From contig CAZRJK010000004.1 in the NCBI GenBank assembly GCA_964600615.1, positions 17,161 to 81,160 of the forward strand: a stretch of 64,000 bases of DNA, read 5' to 3'. This stretch comes from RUG11198 sp964600615. Lineage in GTDB: Bacteria > Bacillota_I > Bacilli_A > RF39 > UBA660. The translations under genes were made by a program, and so were the position numbers. The stretch's first letter is position 1. Each line of letters begins with the position of its first letter. Under the pieces are notes generated by a model, which did not search any database, was not told the DNA's origin, and was given only the letters and a program-made list of their open reading frames with translations. Of the stretch, positions 7,617 to 16,550 are shown one piece after another.

Positions 7617-8480
7617 ATGAAAAAAAATAATATAAAAACAAAAATTATAGTAAAAGATCAAATAATTAATGTTCTAAGAATTAATAATAGTGAATATATT
7701 TCTCTAACTGATTTAGCAAGATATGCAGATAATGAAGAACCAAGACTTCCTATTAGAGATTGGATGCGAAACAAAGAAGTTATTTCATATTTAGGATTAT
7801 GGGAAAGCATACATAATGAAAATTTTAAAGGGGGCGAATTCGCCACGTTTAAAAACGAAGCTGGAAGCAACAAATTTAAAATGTCTCCTCAAAAATGGAT
7901 AAACCAAACTAACGCAATTGGAATCATATCTAAATCCGGAAGATACGATGGAGGTACATTTGCACATTCTGATATCGCTTTTGAATTTGCAAGTTGGCTT
8001 TCCCCAGAATTCAAACTATATGTTATACAAGAATTTCAAAGATTAAAGAAAAATGAAGCATATCAAAACAAAATTGATTGGCAAGCTAATAGAATTCTAA
8101 CAAAAATAAATTATATAATTCATACAAACGCAATAAAAAATACTATAGTTCCAACACTAAATGAAAAACAAAAAAAATCTATATATGCAGAAGAAGCAGA
8201 TGTTTTAAATGTAGCTTTATTTGGAATGACAGCAAAAGAATGGAGAGAAAGTAATTCTCAAATATCAAATAAAGGAAATATTAGAGATTATACGGACTTA
8301 ATTCATTTGATAATATTAAACAATTTAGAAAACATTAATGCCGAATTAATAGAATTAAATCTATCACAAAGAGAAAGACTAGAAAGATTAAATATTATAG
8401 CAAAAAAACAAATGAACTTAATTAACAACAAATCATTTAATAGTCTAAAATATTTAGATAATAATTTTAAAAAAGAATGA
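7617..8480 (+). CDS. KilA-N domain protein
   Basis: 287 residues. The KilA-N DNA-binding domain spans about residues 10-150: EYISLTDLARYAD near the start, then SPQKWINQTNAIGIISKSGR and the strongly conserved DIAFEFASWLSPEFKLYVIQ followed by EFQRLKK. The C-terminal part (about 190-260) contains the ADVLNVALFGMTAKEWRE segment common in bacterial KilA-N proteins. Members occur in phages and as stand-alone accessory genes; molecular role is not established here. It is a single plus-strand gene between minus-strand operons, with AGGAGG 6 nt before ATG, and shares an upstream element with the DUF1016 pseudogene. Confidence 0.9.
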   Translation: MKKNNIKTKIIVKDQIINVLRINNSEYISLTDLARYADNEEPRLPIRDWMRNKEVISYLGLWESIHNENFKGGEFATFKNEAGSNKFKMSPQKWINQTNAIGIISKSGRYDGGTFAHSDIAFEFASWLSPEFKLYVIQEFQRLKKNEAYQNKIDWQANRILTKINYIIHTNAIKNTIVPTLNEKQKKSIYAEEADVLNVALFGMTAKEWRESNSQISNKGNIRDYTDLIHLIILNNLENINAELIELNLSQRERLERLNIIAKKQMNLINNKSFNSLKYLDNNFKKE

Positions 8481-8499
8481 TATATTTTATCATTCTTTT
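8471..8499. terminator. Bidirectional terminator between KilA-N and rseP
   Basis: AAAAGAATGATA / TATCATTCTTTT stem (12 bp) with a 5-nt loop and T/A runs on both sides; it includes the KilA-N TGA stop. Confidence 0.8.
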
Positions 8500-8504
8500 A
8501 AAAA

Positions 8505-9557
8505 TTATTTTATTAACTTAAATACATCTTGAAAAGTAACAAATATCATAAGTAATATTATTAATATAAAACCAATACCAGTAATAGTAGCTTCTACATT
8601 AGCAGAAAGTGGTTTCCTTCTAATTTTTTCTATTATCAAGAATAATATATGTCCTCCATCAAAAGCAGGGAATGGTATTAAATTAATAACTCCAACATTA
8701 ATAGATAAATATGCAAGTAAATAGAAAAGATTAGCAACACCATACTTAGCTTGACTATCAACTACTTCATATATACCAATAGGGCCAGATAAATCATTAA
8801 CACCTAACCTACCAGTAAATAAATATTTAAGTGTATCAATCATCGATAAAAGAATCTCTCTAGTTTCCATAAACCCATATTTAAATGCTTTAAAGAATCC
8901 CTTATATTTATCTATTCTAACCCCTACTCCATATACATAACCATCTTCACCATCTTCAGAAGCAATTTCATCTGGAGTAACAGAAATATCCTTAATTTCT
9001 CCATTAGTATCTTTTACTTTAAAAGTAATAGTAGATCCCTCTTTAACAGTACCAATTTTAAGCCTTGCCTGTGTCCAAGTAGAAACCTTTTCCCCATCAA
9101 CAGCAAGTATAACATCACCATTTCTTAAACCAGCTTTATAAGCAGGATATTTAGGACTCATAGCATCCAATGTTGTAGTAGCAATACTACCACCCCATAT
9201 AAAACAACTAACAACTAAAGTAACAAAAGCAAGTAACATATTAAATCCAGGTCCCATAACAAATATTAAAAATCTCTCACCAAAACTCTTCTTATATAAC
9301 TTTCTATTTTTAGGAACAGACTTATCACCATCTTCTCCCTCTTCACCAGCAAGTCTAACAAACCCTCCTATTGGTATTAATCTAATACAATATTCAGTCT
9401 CACTACCCTTAGGTTTCTTAGACCATAATTTCTTACCCATACCAATAGAGTATTCATATACATATACTCCAAACATCTTAGAAAATATAAAATGTCCAAA
9501 CTCATGTACTAATACAATAATTCCTAATATTAAAATAAATAAAATTAAACTTAACAT
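8505..9557 (-). CDS. rseP: RIP zinc metalloprotease RseP/RasP (site-2 protease)
   Basis: 350 residues. HEFGH at 18-22 lies in the first membrane segment, a PDZ domain is visible around residues 130-200 (KAGLRNGDVILAVDGEKV), and the second zinc-ligand motif is in PFPAFDGGHILF near residue 296-307. Site-2 proteases cut anti-sigma factors and signal peptide remnants inside the membrane. It lies 8 nt downstream of cdsA, the conserved cdsA-rseP order of Bacillota. The usual dxr gene between them is absent here. Confidence 0.95.
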   Translation of the reverse strand: MLSLILFILILGIIVLVHEFGHFIFSKMFGVYVYEYSIGMGKKLWSKKPKGSETEYCIRLIPIGGFVRLAGEEGEDGDKSVPKNRKLYKKSFGERFLIFVMGPGFNMLLAFVTLVVSCFIWGGSIATTTLDAMSPKYPAYKAGLRNGDVILAVDGEKVSTWTQARLKIGTVKEGSTITFKVKDTNGEIKDISVTPDEIASEDGEDGYVYGVGVRIDKYKGFFKAFKYGFMETREILLSMIDTLKYLFTGRLGVNDLSGPIGIYEVVDSQAKYGVANLFYLLAYLSINVGVINLIPFPAFDGGHILFLIIEKIRRKPLSANVEATITGIGFILIILLMIFVTFQDVFKLIK

Positions 9558-9565
9558 ATATCCTC

Positions 9566-10351
9566 CTATAATAAACTAGTTATAACCAAAAGACCCAAAG
9601 AAACAAATATAACACTATCAAATCTATCTAAAATACCACCATGACCAGGTATTAAATTAGAATAATCCTTAACATTAAAATATCTCTTTATACTACTAAA
9701 AACTAAATCTCCAATCTCTGATAATATAGTTAAAATAAAACAAATTAATATTATTATTGGAACACTTAATCCCCCAATAAAAGTATAATAATATAATGAC
9801 CCAATAATAGTTCCCATTAAAGTTCCAACTACAGTACCCTCTTTAGTTTTTTTAGGAGATATACTAGTAAGCTTATGTTTACCAATTAATAATCCCCCTA
9901 TATAAGCATATGTATCTGTAATAAAAGCTATTATAAATATTAATATACACTTAAAAGTATCCAAACTATTCATATAAATAATATTATTAAAAGATAACCC
10001 CATAAACATAACAACACCAATTATAAATAAAGCATCATTAATATTATATCTCTTACTATCATTATAAATAACTATAGGAATAGTAAGACCTAACATAGGT
10101 ATTACAAACAACATTCTACTATCCAATTCATAGAAAACACTATTTAAAACTATTAAAATTAAACATACATACCCAATAAATCTAACTATTTCAAAATTAT
10201 TTTCCTTCTTACCAAACTTAATATTCATAAGTTCTCTATAACCAAGTATCGCTCCTACTAATATTACTAATGCAAAAGCTTCTTTACTAATAAGTAAAGA
10301 ACCCACAAGTAAAACTAATAAAATAAATGCACCTACAACTCTAGATTTCAC
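9566..10351 (-). CDS. cdsA: Phosphatidate cytidylyltransferase
   Basis: 261 residues, polytopic. It makes CDP-diacylglycerol from phosphatidic acid and CTP at the membrane. The C-terminal family signature is clear from SEIGDLVFSSIKRYF to LIPGHGGILDRFDS, with the catalytic acidic residues. The gene immediately precedes rseP and probably forms a two-gene operon. The uppS gene normally upstream is not present in this window. Confidence 0.95.
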   Translation of the reverse strand: MKSRVVGAFILLVLLVGSLLISKEAFALVILVGAILGYRELMNIKFGKKENNFEIVRFIGYVCLILIVLNSVFYELDSRMLFVIPMLGLTIPIVIYNDSKRYNINDALFIIGVVMFMGLSFNNIIYMNSLDTFKCILIFIIAFITDTYAYIGGLLIGKHKLTSISPKKTKEGTVVGTLMGTIIGSLYYYTFIGGLSVPIIILICFILTILSEIGDLVFSSIKRYFNVKDYSNLIPGHGGILDRFDSVIFVSLGLLVITSLL

Positions 10352-10388
10352 TATATCACATCCTTAAAATACTATTATAATTATATAA

Positions 10389-10426
10389 TAAAAAAGAATA
10401 ATATTCAACAAAAATATTATTCTTTT
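10389..10426 (-). terminator. Terminator of mtaB
   Basis: AAAAGAATAATATT / AATATTATTCTTTT 14-bp perfect stem, 7-nt loop, with a T-run on the minus strand. It overlaps the mtaB stop codon. Confidence 0.75.
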
Positions 10427-11697
10427 ATTACTTTTCCATATACTTTATTATCCTTATCTACTCTCTCTATAACTACCTTAACAACACTATTATTATCTAT
10501 CTTATCATTAATAATTACTGGAATAAAATTAGAAGTATGAACAACACTAAAATCATCTCTTAACTCACTTACACCATCCATAACATGTCCAATATATTTA
10601 CTATAGAATTCATACTCATACTTATTAGATATCTCTAATACCTCATTAACTCTTCTCTTCTTAGTAACTCCATCAACCTGATTAGGCATAACACTAGCCT
10701 TAGTATAATCTCTCTTAGAATATGGAAAAGTATGAATCTTCGTAAATTTAATTTTATCTAAAGTTTCTAATGTTTCCTTAAAACATTCTTCATCCTCATA
10801 AGGAAAACCCACTATTAAATCAGTAGTAATAGATATATCTTTATCTATACTTCTAATTTCTTTAATTCTCTTAAGAAAATAATCCAAATCATATTTCCTA
10901 TTCATTAATTTTAATATCTTATCAGATCCACTCTGTAAAGGAATATGAAAATGTCTAGCTATTACATCAGACTTCTTAACTAAAGATAATATATCATCAG
11001 TAAGCTCATTAATCTCAATAGAAGATAACCTAATTCTATATATACCATCTATTTTAATAAGTTCACTAAGTAAATCATATAAACCATAATTATCAAAATC
11101 TAATCCATACTTACCAGTATGAATACCAGTTAGTATTATTTCCTTATATCCATTCTTAACTAAATTACTAACTTCTTTAATTACATCTTCAGGCTTCTTA
11201 CTCCTAATTTTACCTCTAGTATAAGGAATAATACAATAACTACAAAAAGCATTACAACCATCTTGTATCTTTACAAAAGCTCTCGTATGACTATCAAAGT
11301 TATTAATTTCCATAGATTCAAATTCATCTATATCTCTCAAATTATATATCTTTTTTATCTTATTTTTTTTATTAATAACTTCCTCTATTAACTCTATAAT
11401 CTTACTCTTATCCTTATTACCAATAACAATATCAGCATCTATATCATCACTCTTAACCTGACTATAACAACCCATTACTACTATAATAGCATCCGTATTC
11501 TCTCTTCTAGCCCTAGATATTATCTTTCTACTCTTTCTATCAGCCTCATTAGTAACACTACAAGTATTAATTATATATATATCAGCTTCACTATCAAAAG
11601 GAACAATCTCATAACCATTATTCTTAAGTAAATTCTCTACATATTCACTCTCATAAATATTTACCTTACATCCTAAAGAATATATACCTACCCTCAT
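10417..11697 (-). CDS. mtaB: tRNA t6A37 methylthiotransferase
   Basis: 426 residues from the ATG at 11697, chosen because GAGGTG lies 6 nt upstream; an in-frame GTG at 11709 lies upstream of that site. MtaB converts t6A37 to ms2t6A in ANN-decoding tRNAs. Three domains are seen: N-terminal UPF0004 with IYSLGCKVN and TCSVT, the radical SAM core with CNAFCSYCIIPYTRGKIRS, and a C-terminal TRAM region. The KVN motif and lack of the MiaB-type GCQMN separate it from the MiaB paralogue at 21436-22857. Confidence 0.94.
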   Translation of the reverse strand: MRVGIYSLGCKVNIYESEYVENLLKNNGYEIVPFDSEADIYIINTCSVTNEADRKSRKIISRARRENTDAIIVVMGCYSQVKSDDIDADIVIGNKDKSKIIELIEEVINKKNKIKKIYNLRDIDEFESMEINNFDSHTRAFVKIQDGCNAFCSYCIIPYTRGKIRSKKPEDVIKEVSNLVKNGYKEIILTGIHTGKYGLDFDNYGLYDLLSELIKIDGIYRIRLSSIEINELTDDILSLVKKSDVIARHFHIPLQSGSDKILKLMNRKYDLDYFLKRIKEIRSIDKDISITTDLIVGFPYEDEECFKETLETLDKIKFTKIHTFPYSKRDYTKASVMPNQVDGVTKKRRVNEVLEISNKYEYEFYSKYIGHVMDGVSELRDDFSVVHTSNFIPVIINDKIDNNSVVKVVIERVDKDNKVYGKVIKE

Positions 11698-11736
11698 ATC
11701 ACACCTCACAACGCAACTATTTTATCACACAATAAC

Positions 11737-11760
11737 AAAAAAAGAAATAGTAACTATTTC
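11737..11760 (-). terminator. Terminator of second variable protein gene
   Basis: Minus-strand GAAATAGTTACTATTTC followed by seven T residues, about 80 nt beyond the stop codon at 11841. Confidence 0.8.
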
Positions 11761-11807
11761 TCAATTAATGACAAAGTCAAGTGGATGGGGATTCAAGATC
11801 ACTAGAT

Positions 11808-11960
11808 GGACCTTCGGTCCTGCTGGGCGGAAAGGGACAACTACCAGCTGCTGCAGTTTGAGTAGCCACCACGGTCGACGCTGCAGTACGCCGAGCCATC
11901 GTTCGCGTTCACATCGCCATGCGCATAAGCGTAAGCGTCCAACCCCGAAACGTTGCAGTG
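11808..11960 (-). other. GC-rich tract resembling a DGR variable region (VR2) with 3' hairpin
   Basis: From about 11960 to 11821 composition is near 60% G+C, against about 30% in the rest of the gene. Codons are dominated by NAC, NGC and GNG types (GAC GCT TAC ... AAC GCG AAC GAT GGC). It reaches the TAG stop at 11841-11843 and continues 20 nt into a GC-rich non-coding end, followed by a short hairpin GGACC-GAA-GGTCC at 11820-11808. Variable region, homing element and hairpin in that order is the known DGR target layout. Confidence 0.55.
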
Positions 11961-13070
11961 CACAATGGAAGAGCTTACACTACAATTACTACTTCCGAAT
12001 GCTGTTAATAATGTTTGTTTATTTGTTTCAAAATATGGACTATCATTATTATATTGGTTGTTTGCACTATCATATGTTGCTCCTGCTCCTCTTAATGTAT
12101 ATGTCCCTGCGGTCATTCCAGGATTGGCTTGGGCCATTGCTGGGGTTACTATAAATTCTATATATGATTCTGTTACTATATCATTTTCTATCGTGTGTTT
12201 TAAATAATATATTTTATTTAAACTACTTGGATTCGTTGTATAATTTGATATTCCTGTTGTATATGTCCTTGGTTGACATGTATCTGTTCCTGTATATCCA
12301 TTGACTTGAAGGAAAGTTTGACATTCGGATTCTGTTTCAAAACAATCATATTGAGTTCCACTTGATGTCTCAATATCACAATAACCATTTTTTGTTTCTT
12401 GAGCTATTGTATTACCAATCATTAAACTTTCAGTTGAATTACGATAGATTGTTCCTGTGAAGGTATCTCCTATAGTTGAGGTTATACCTTTACCATTAGA
12501 TGAGGTAAAGGTTATGGATGCTGTATAGGAACCATTATCTGATTGTTCAGATCCTGTTTCATTTATCCATACTACAAAGTAATAATCTATTGATTGATTA
12601 GGATTTAGATTAGATTCTGCTACAAAGGTTGAAGTTGATGATGTAGCATTATTAGTAGGATTACTTCCTAGTGTTGTAGCATCTGTTATTAATTTCCATT
12701 TTAAGTTAGGAAGATTATTTACGTTATTAAATGTTATAGTTCCTTTTAGTTTAGCATTAGCTGTACCTGTATTAGTTAGTGTTGCTTTATATACTTGGCA
12801 TACTGTATTAGTATTAGCATCTTTACAGTTATTAGTATTATTTATCGCAGTTCCTAAAGCACTTTCTAATTGGGGTACTAAATAATCAGTAGTATTAGTA
12901 TTAGGTTTTAGTTTAGTTACTGTTAAGGTTAGTCCTACATCAGCAGTAGTTCCTGTTATAGAGTTATTATTACTTGTTGATAAGGCAAAGTATGCATAGG
13001 TAGAACCTGATATTACTATTATTAATGTTAATATAGTTAATGTTAGATACATTATTTTTTTCTTATTCAT
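11841..13070 (-). CDS. Secreted pilin/TasA-like protein with a putative DGR variable C-terminus
   Basis: 409 residues. It starts with a basic region and hydrophobic segment ending GSTYAYFALS, the same TYAYF export type as three other proteins in this window. A beta-rich extracellular body follows with SITGTTADVGLTLTV and several paired Cys. The last about 38 residues (372-409, including NANDGSAYCSVDRGGYSNCS) come from the GC-rich tract and end in Trp. The protein is probably displayed on the surface. It has no recognised enzymatic motif. Base composition outside the tract is slightly less AT-biased than neighbours. Confidence 0.7.
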   Translation of the reverse strand: MNKKKIMYLTLTILTLIIVISGSTYAYFALSTSNNNSITGTTADVGLTLTVTKLKPNTNTTDYLVPQLESALGTAINNTNNCKDANTNTVCQVYKATLTNTGTANAKLKGTITFNNVNNLPNLKWKLITDATTLGSNPTNNATSSTSTFVAESNLNPNQSIDYYFVVWINETGSEQSDNGSYTASITFTSSNGKGITSTIGDTFTGTIYRNSTESLMIGNTIAQETKNGYCDIETSSGTQYDCFETESECQTFLQVNGYTGTDTCQPRTYTTGISNYTTNPSSLNKIYYLKHTIENDIVTESYIEFIVTPAMAQANPGMTAGTYTLRGAGATYDSANNQYNNDSPYFETNKQTLLTAFGSSNCSVSSSIVHCNVSGLDAYAYAHGDVNANDGSAYCSVDRGGYSNCSSW

Positions 13071-13146
13071 ATTACACCTACTATTATGAAACTATTATAG
13101 CATATTTGTATTATTAAGTATAGTATGTTTAATAAATAATAAATTA

Positions 13147-14007
13147 TTATATATCTTTAGCTAGTTCTTTTATTTCTTTTATGGATTTACCAGTTACTTT
13201 AGATATAAATTCATAAGAAGCACTATTTTTTATCATATTCTTTATTGTTGTTAATATACCTTCTTCTTTACCTATAGATATACCTTGTTCTTTACCTATT
13301 GATATTCCTTCTTTATAAATGCTTCTTCTTATTTTATCATCTTCTCTTAATGCTTCAGCTTCATCCATTACATATGTTTCTACTGTCATTTTCTTTAATT
13401 TACTCATGAATATTTCTCCTTTCCTTATACCTATTAAATCTTTTATTATAAATTCTATTTCATCTAATGAATTAGATGAAAATAAACATCCCCATTTAAT
13501 ATAATTCCTTTTTCTTATATTTTCATTGTAATACATACTTCTACACTTAACAATATCTAAATCATAGATTTTAAGACCATTAAAATAAACTATACCGTAA
13601 CTATTGTTTATTATTTGATAGTCTAATACAGGCTTATTATATTTACTATAATTATTAATATTTATTTGGATTACTTCTAATTTATCATTATAATCTTCCC
13701 CTTTATTAGCATCCTTAGAAAACAATCCACATAAATAGCTTAGATTCTTAATAATTAAAGAATTATAACAATTAGAATTTAATTCTATATTAAATATCTC
13801 ATTATCTGATTTAATAATAAAATCAGATCTTTTAAATTTTTCATTCTTTCTAGTTATTGGTATTTCATTAATAGTAAGTATTATATTATCTAATTTATAT
13901 CCCGTTATATCATAAATAAATTTTATAATAATACTTTCCATATCAATGAAAATACTTTTAAATATAATATCAGTACATAAAATTGGTATATTTTTTTCTT
14001 CTATCAT
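13147..14007 (-). CDS. Rpn/PD-(D/E)XK nuclease family transposase-like protein
   Basis: 286 residues from ATG at 14007, selected for the TAGGAGGGATA site just upstream; an in-frame start 17 codons earlier lacks one. The N-terminal FKSIFIDMES, SDFIIKSDNEIFNIELN (the D ... ExN nuclease core) and the C-terminal repeated EGISIGKEQGISIGKEEGI are characteristic of Rpn recombination-promoting nucleases. Family members cut DNA and stimulate RecA-independent recombination. It lies directly upstream of the second variable protein gene. The usual Q/E-x-K motif after the acidic pair is not obvious, so activity is uncertain. Confidence 0.78.
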   Translation of the reverse strand: MIEEKNIPILCTDIIFKSIFIDMESIIIKFIYDITGYKLDNIILTINEIPITRKNEKFKRSDFIIKSDNEIFNIELNSNCYNSLIIKNLSYLCGLFSKDANKGEDYNDKLEVIQININNYSKYNKPVLDYQIINNSYGIVYFNGLKIYDLDIVKCRSMYYNENIRKRNYIKWGCLFSSNSLDEIEFIIKDLIGIRKGEIFMSKLKKMTVETYVMDEAEALREDDKIRRSIYKEGISIGKEQGISIGKEEGILTTIKNMIKNSASYEFISKVTGKSIKEIKELAKDI

Positions 14008-14099
14008 ATTATCCCTCCTAATATTATTATTAGACATTAATATTAAAAACTCCTGCATAAAAAGAAAAAAATATGCAATTTAGATATTATTTTATTAAA

Positions 14100-14125
14100 T
14101 AAAAAAAAGAAATAGAAACTATTTC
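14100..14125 (-). terminator. Terminator of murC operon
   Basis: GAAATAG-AAA-CTATTTC hairpin with an eight-T run on the minus strand, overlapping the murC stop codon. Confidence 0.75.
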
Positions 14126-15414
14126 TTTAATAATTCAATTAAATCATCTTCTAATTTACTAACATCATTAGGACTCATAAAAGCAAATACTGTATTATCA
14201 TACTTAGCTAATTTCTTAGCTTCATCCATATTAATATGAAATCCATTATCTAACTTAGTTATAATCATATCACTAGTAATATCTGGATAATCTTCTTGCT
14301 TTTCTCTAGCAGGATGAATATCTAATAAATAACTAGCATCAGCTGTATTAAATACATTAACTAAATCATTAGCAAATTCACGAGTTCTAGTAAAAGTATG
14401 AGGTTGAAAAATAACAACTACCTTCTTATTAGGATATTTTTGTCTTATAGCCTTAATTGTAGTATCTACTTCCTTAGGATGATGAGCATAATCATCAATA
14501 ATAACATTACTACCAACAATTCTCTCATCAAATCTTCTTTTAGCTCCTACAAACTCTTTCAAATTAGCATAAACTTCTTTATAATCAATTTTTTCTAAAT
14601 AACATAAAGTAATAACCGCTATAGCATCCATCAATTGACCTTCTCCATATATAGGTAAATCAAAATGACCATAACAATTAATATCAAAACTAATACCTTC
14701 ACTACTATAAACTATATTATTAGCTCTAACATCATTATTATCATTAAGTCCATAATAAACTACATCTTTCTTAAACTTAATCTTTCTAACATTAGGATCA
14801 TCTCCATTAGCAATAACCATATAACTAGCATTATTAGCATATTCAGTAAAAGCATCAATAATATCATCTATATTCTTATAATAATCAACATGATCCAAAT
14901 CTATATTAGTAATAATAGCATAATATGGATGATATGCTAAAAAATGCCTTCTATATTCACATGATTCTAAAGCAAAATATTTATTATCCGCTAAAGCACT
15001 ACCAGTACCATCTCCAATTAAATAATTAATACCTTGATTCTTTAATGCCAAAGCTACCATATTAGTAGTAGTAGTCTTACCATGACAACCAGCAACACAT
15101 ATCGTCTTAAAATCAGCAGTAAGAATACCTAACATCTCATGATATTCCACAATCTTAAATCCTAAATTAATAGCTTCTACTAATTCCTCATGATCATCTT
15201 TTATACTAGCACCTCTAATAATAGTAGTATTCTTATCCAAATTACTAATATTATCTTTATTATATACATACATAGGAATATTATTCTTAATTAATTCCTC
15301 TTCCGTAAAGAAATGCTTTTCCAAATCACTACCACTAACAGTATTTCCAAGTTGTTTTAATATAACTGCAAGAGCACTCATTCCAGCTCCTTTAATTCCA
15401 ATAAAATAATACAT
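14119..15414 (-). CDS. murC: UDP-N-acetylmuramate--L-alanine ligase
   Basis: 431 residues from ATG at 15414 (GAAGGGGAAG upstream); eleven further codons upstream overlap the preceding gene. The N-terminal Rossmann motif FIGIKGAGMSALA, the ATP loop GCHGKTTTT at about 109-117, and the YAHHPKEV segment show a Mur ligase of the MurC type. It adds the first L-alanine of the peptidoglycan stem peptide in the cytoplasm. Its presence proves a wall-making lineage despite the Mollicutes-like composition. It is last gene in the lemA-like to murC run. Confidence 0.94.
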   Translation of the reverse strand: MYYFIGIKGAGMSALAVILKQLGNTVSGSDLEKHFFTEEELIKNNIPMYVYNKDNISNLDKNTTIIRGASIKDDHEELVEAINLGFKIVEYHEMLGILTADFKTICVAGCHGKTTTTNMVALALKNQGINYLIGDGTGSALADNKYFALESCEYRRHFLAYHPYYAIITNIDLDHVDYYKNIDDIIDAFTEYANNASYMVIANGDDPNVRKIKFKKDVVYYGLNDNNDVRANNIVYSSEGISFDINCYGHFDLPIYGEGQLMDAIAVITLCYLEKIDYKEVYANLKEFVGAKRRFDERIVGSNVIIDDYAHHPKEVDTTIKAIRQKYPNKKVVVIFQPHTFTRTREFANDLVNVFNTADASYLLDIHPAREKQEDYPDITSDMIITKLDNGFHINMDEAKKLAKYDNTVFAFMSPNDVSKLEDDLIELLKK

Positions 15415-15415
15415 A

Positions 15416-15895
15416 TTATCTTCCCCTTCCCTTATATTCATCTTCATCTAAATAATATAAATTTTCTAATTCACTAATTCTCTTTCTATTAACCGTATTA
15501 TATAATTTTATTCTTAGTTGATTAATAATAACTTGTATCTTTTTCATTGTAAGAGACTCATAAGTATGACCCAAATATTTTACATAATTATTAAGAATAC
15601 TATTACGAAGCTTCTCAGCATCCATTAATCCCCTTCTAATAGTTCCCTCATCAGCTCCACCATCTTCTTCAATAGTAGCTAAAATATTAAGTAAATATCT
15701 AATTCTAATATCAATTTTTTTCTTAATAATTTTCTCACTAAAAGAAGGATTAATAAACACAATCTTATTAACCTTAATAGCATCTTCTACCTTAGTCTTA
15801 GGAGTAATTTTATAGCCATCAATTTTATCATATTCTAAATAAGTAATTTCTCCTGTTTTACTATCCTTATGTAAATAATAATTTTGTCTCTTCAT
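15416..15895 (-). CDS. Conserved-looking hypothetical protein in trmD-murC run
   Basis: 159 residues, not recognised. It is mostly helical and basic, with no signal or membrane segment. It has a GADEGTIRRGLMDAEKLRNS segment and a C-terminal acidic/basic tail (YYLDEDEYKGRGR). It starts 1 nt after trmD ends and its end lies against the murC start, so it is co-transcribed with both. Codon use matches neighbours, which argues for a native gene. The genomic setting suggests an RNA- or wall-related role, but nothing in the sequence fixes it. Confidence 0.75.
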   Translation of the reverse strand: MKRQNYYLHKDSKTGEITYLEYDKIDGYKITPKTKVEDAIKVNKIVFINPSFSEKIIKKKIDIRIRYLLNILATIEEDGGADEGTIRRGLMDAEKLRNSILNNYVKYLGHTYESLTMKKIQVIINQLRIKLYNTVNRKRISELENLYYLDEDEYKGRGR

Positions 15896-15896
15896 A

Positions 15897-16550
15897 CTAA
15901 TTATCCTCTCTAGAATTTGTTAAATTAACCCGTTCATCATTCCTCCATGTATCTATATTTTTATGATTACCACTAAGAAGAACCTCTGGAACCTTCATTC
16001 CCCTAAATTCCCTAGGCTTAGTATATACAGGATAATCTAAAAGACCATCATTAAAAGATTCATCTATTAAACTATCCTTATTAATAACACCATCTAATAA
16101 TCTAATCGTAGCATCCATTACTACCATTGCTGGAACTTCTCCTCCTGTAAGAACATAATCTCCTATTGACACTTGCTCATCTACAATAGATTTAATTCGC
16201 TCATCAAATCCCTCATAATGACCACACAATAAAATAATATGTTTATACTTTGTATACTCCTTAGCAACATTCTCTTTAAACATCTTACCACCAGGTGTAA
16301 GCATAATTACTACACTATCAGAAGTTCTTAAATCTTCTATAGCCCTAAATATAGGTTCACACATAAGAACCATACCAGCGCCTCCACCATACTGATAATC
16401 ATCAACTCTCTTATTTTTATCTAAAGAATAATCTCTAAAATTATGTATATTTATCTCTACAATACCCTTATCCCTAGCTCTCTTAATAATAGATTCATTT
16501 ATAAATCCATCAAACATCGAAGGAAATAAAGTTAAAACATCAATCTTCAT
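15897..16550 (-). CDS. trmD: tRNA (guanine-N1)-methyltransferase
   Basis: 217 residues. TrmD methylates G37 of tRNAs with S-adenosylmethionine using a trefoil knot. Visible knot motifs are LLCGHYEGFDERI and SIGDYVLTGGEVPAM, and the N-terminus MKIDVLTLFPSMF is standard. It sits immediately after rimM, the conserved rimM-trmD order. It is a little shorter than typical enzymes of about 240-250 residues, missing part of the C-terminal helical domain. Confidence 0.97.
   Translation of the reverse strand: MKIDVLTLFPSMFDGFINESIIKRARDKGIVEINIHNFRDYSLDKNKRVDDYQYGGGAGMVLMCEPIFRAIEDLRTSDSVVIMLTPGGKMFKENVAKEYTKYKHIILLCGHYEGFDERIKSIVDEQVSIGDYVLTGGEVPAMVVMDATIRLLDGVINKDSLIDESFNDGLLDYPVYTKPREFRGMKVPEVLLSGNHKNIDTWRNDERVNLTNSREDN

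Noticed and set aside
7841..7856. GC-rich palindrome GGCGAATTCGCC inside the KilA-N gene
   Set aside because: It encodes the normal family segment around GGEFATF, so it is probably coincidental rather than an inserted repeat.
11768..12207. Plus-strand ORFs opposite the second GC-rich tract (His/Arg/Ser-rich peptide)
   Set aside because: Shadow of the minus-strand surface protein; no ribosome binding site, and the odd composition comes from the GC-rich tract read backwards.
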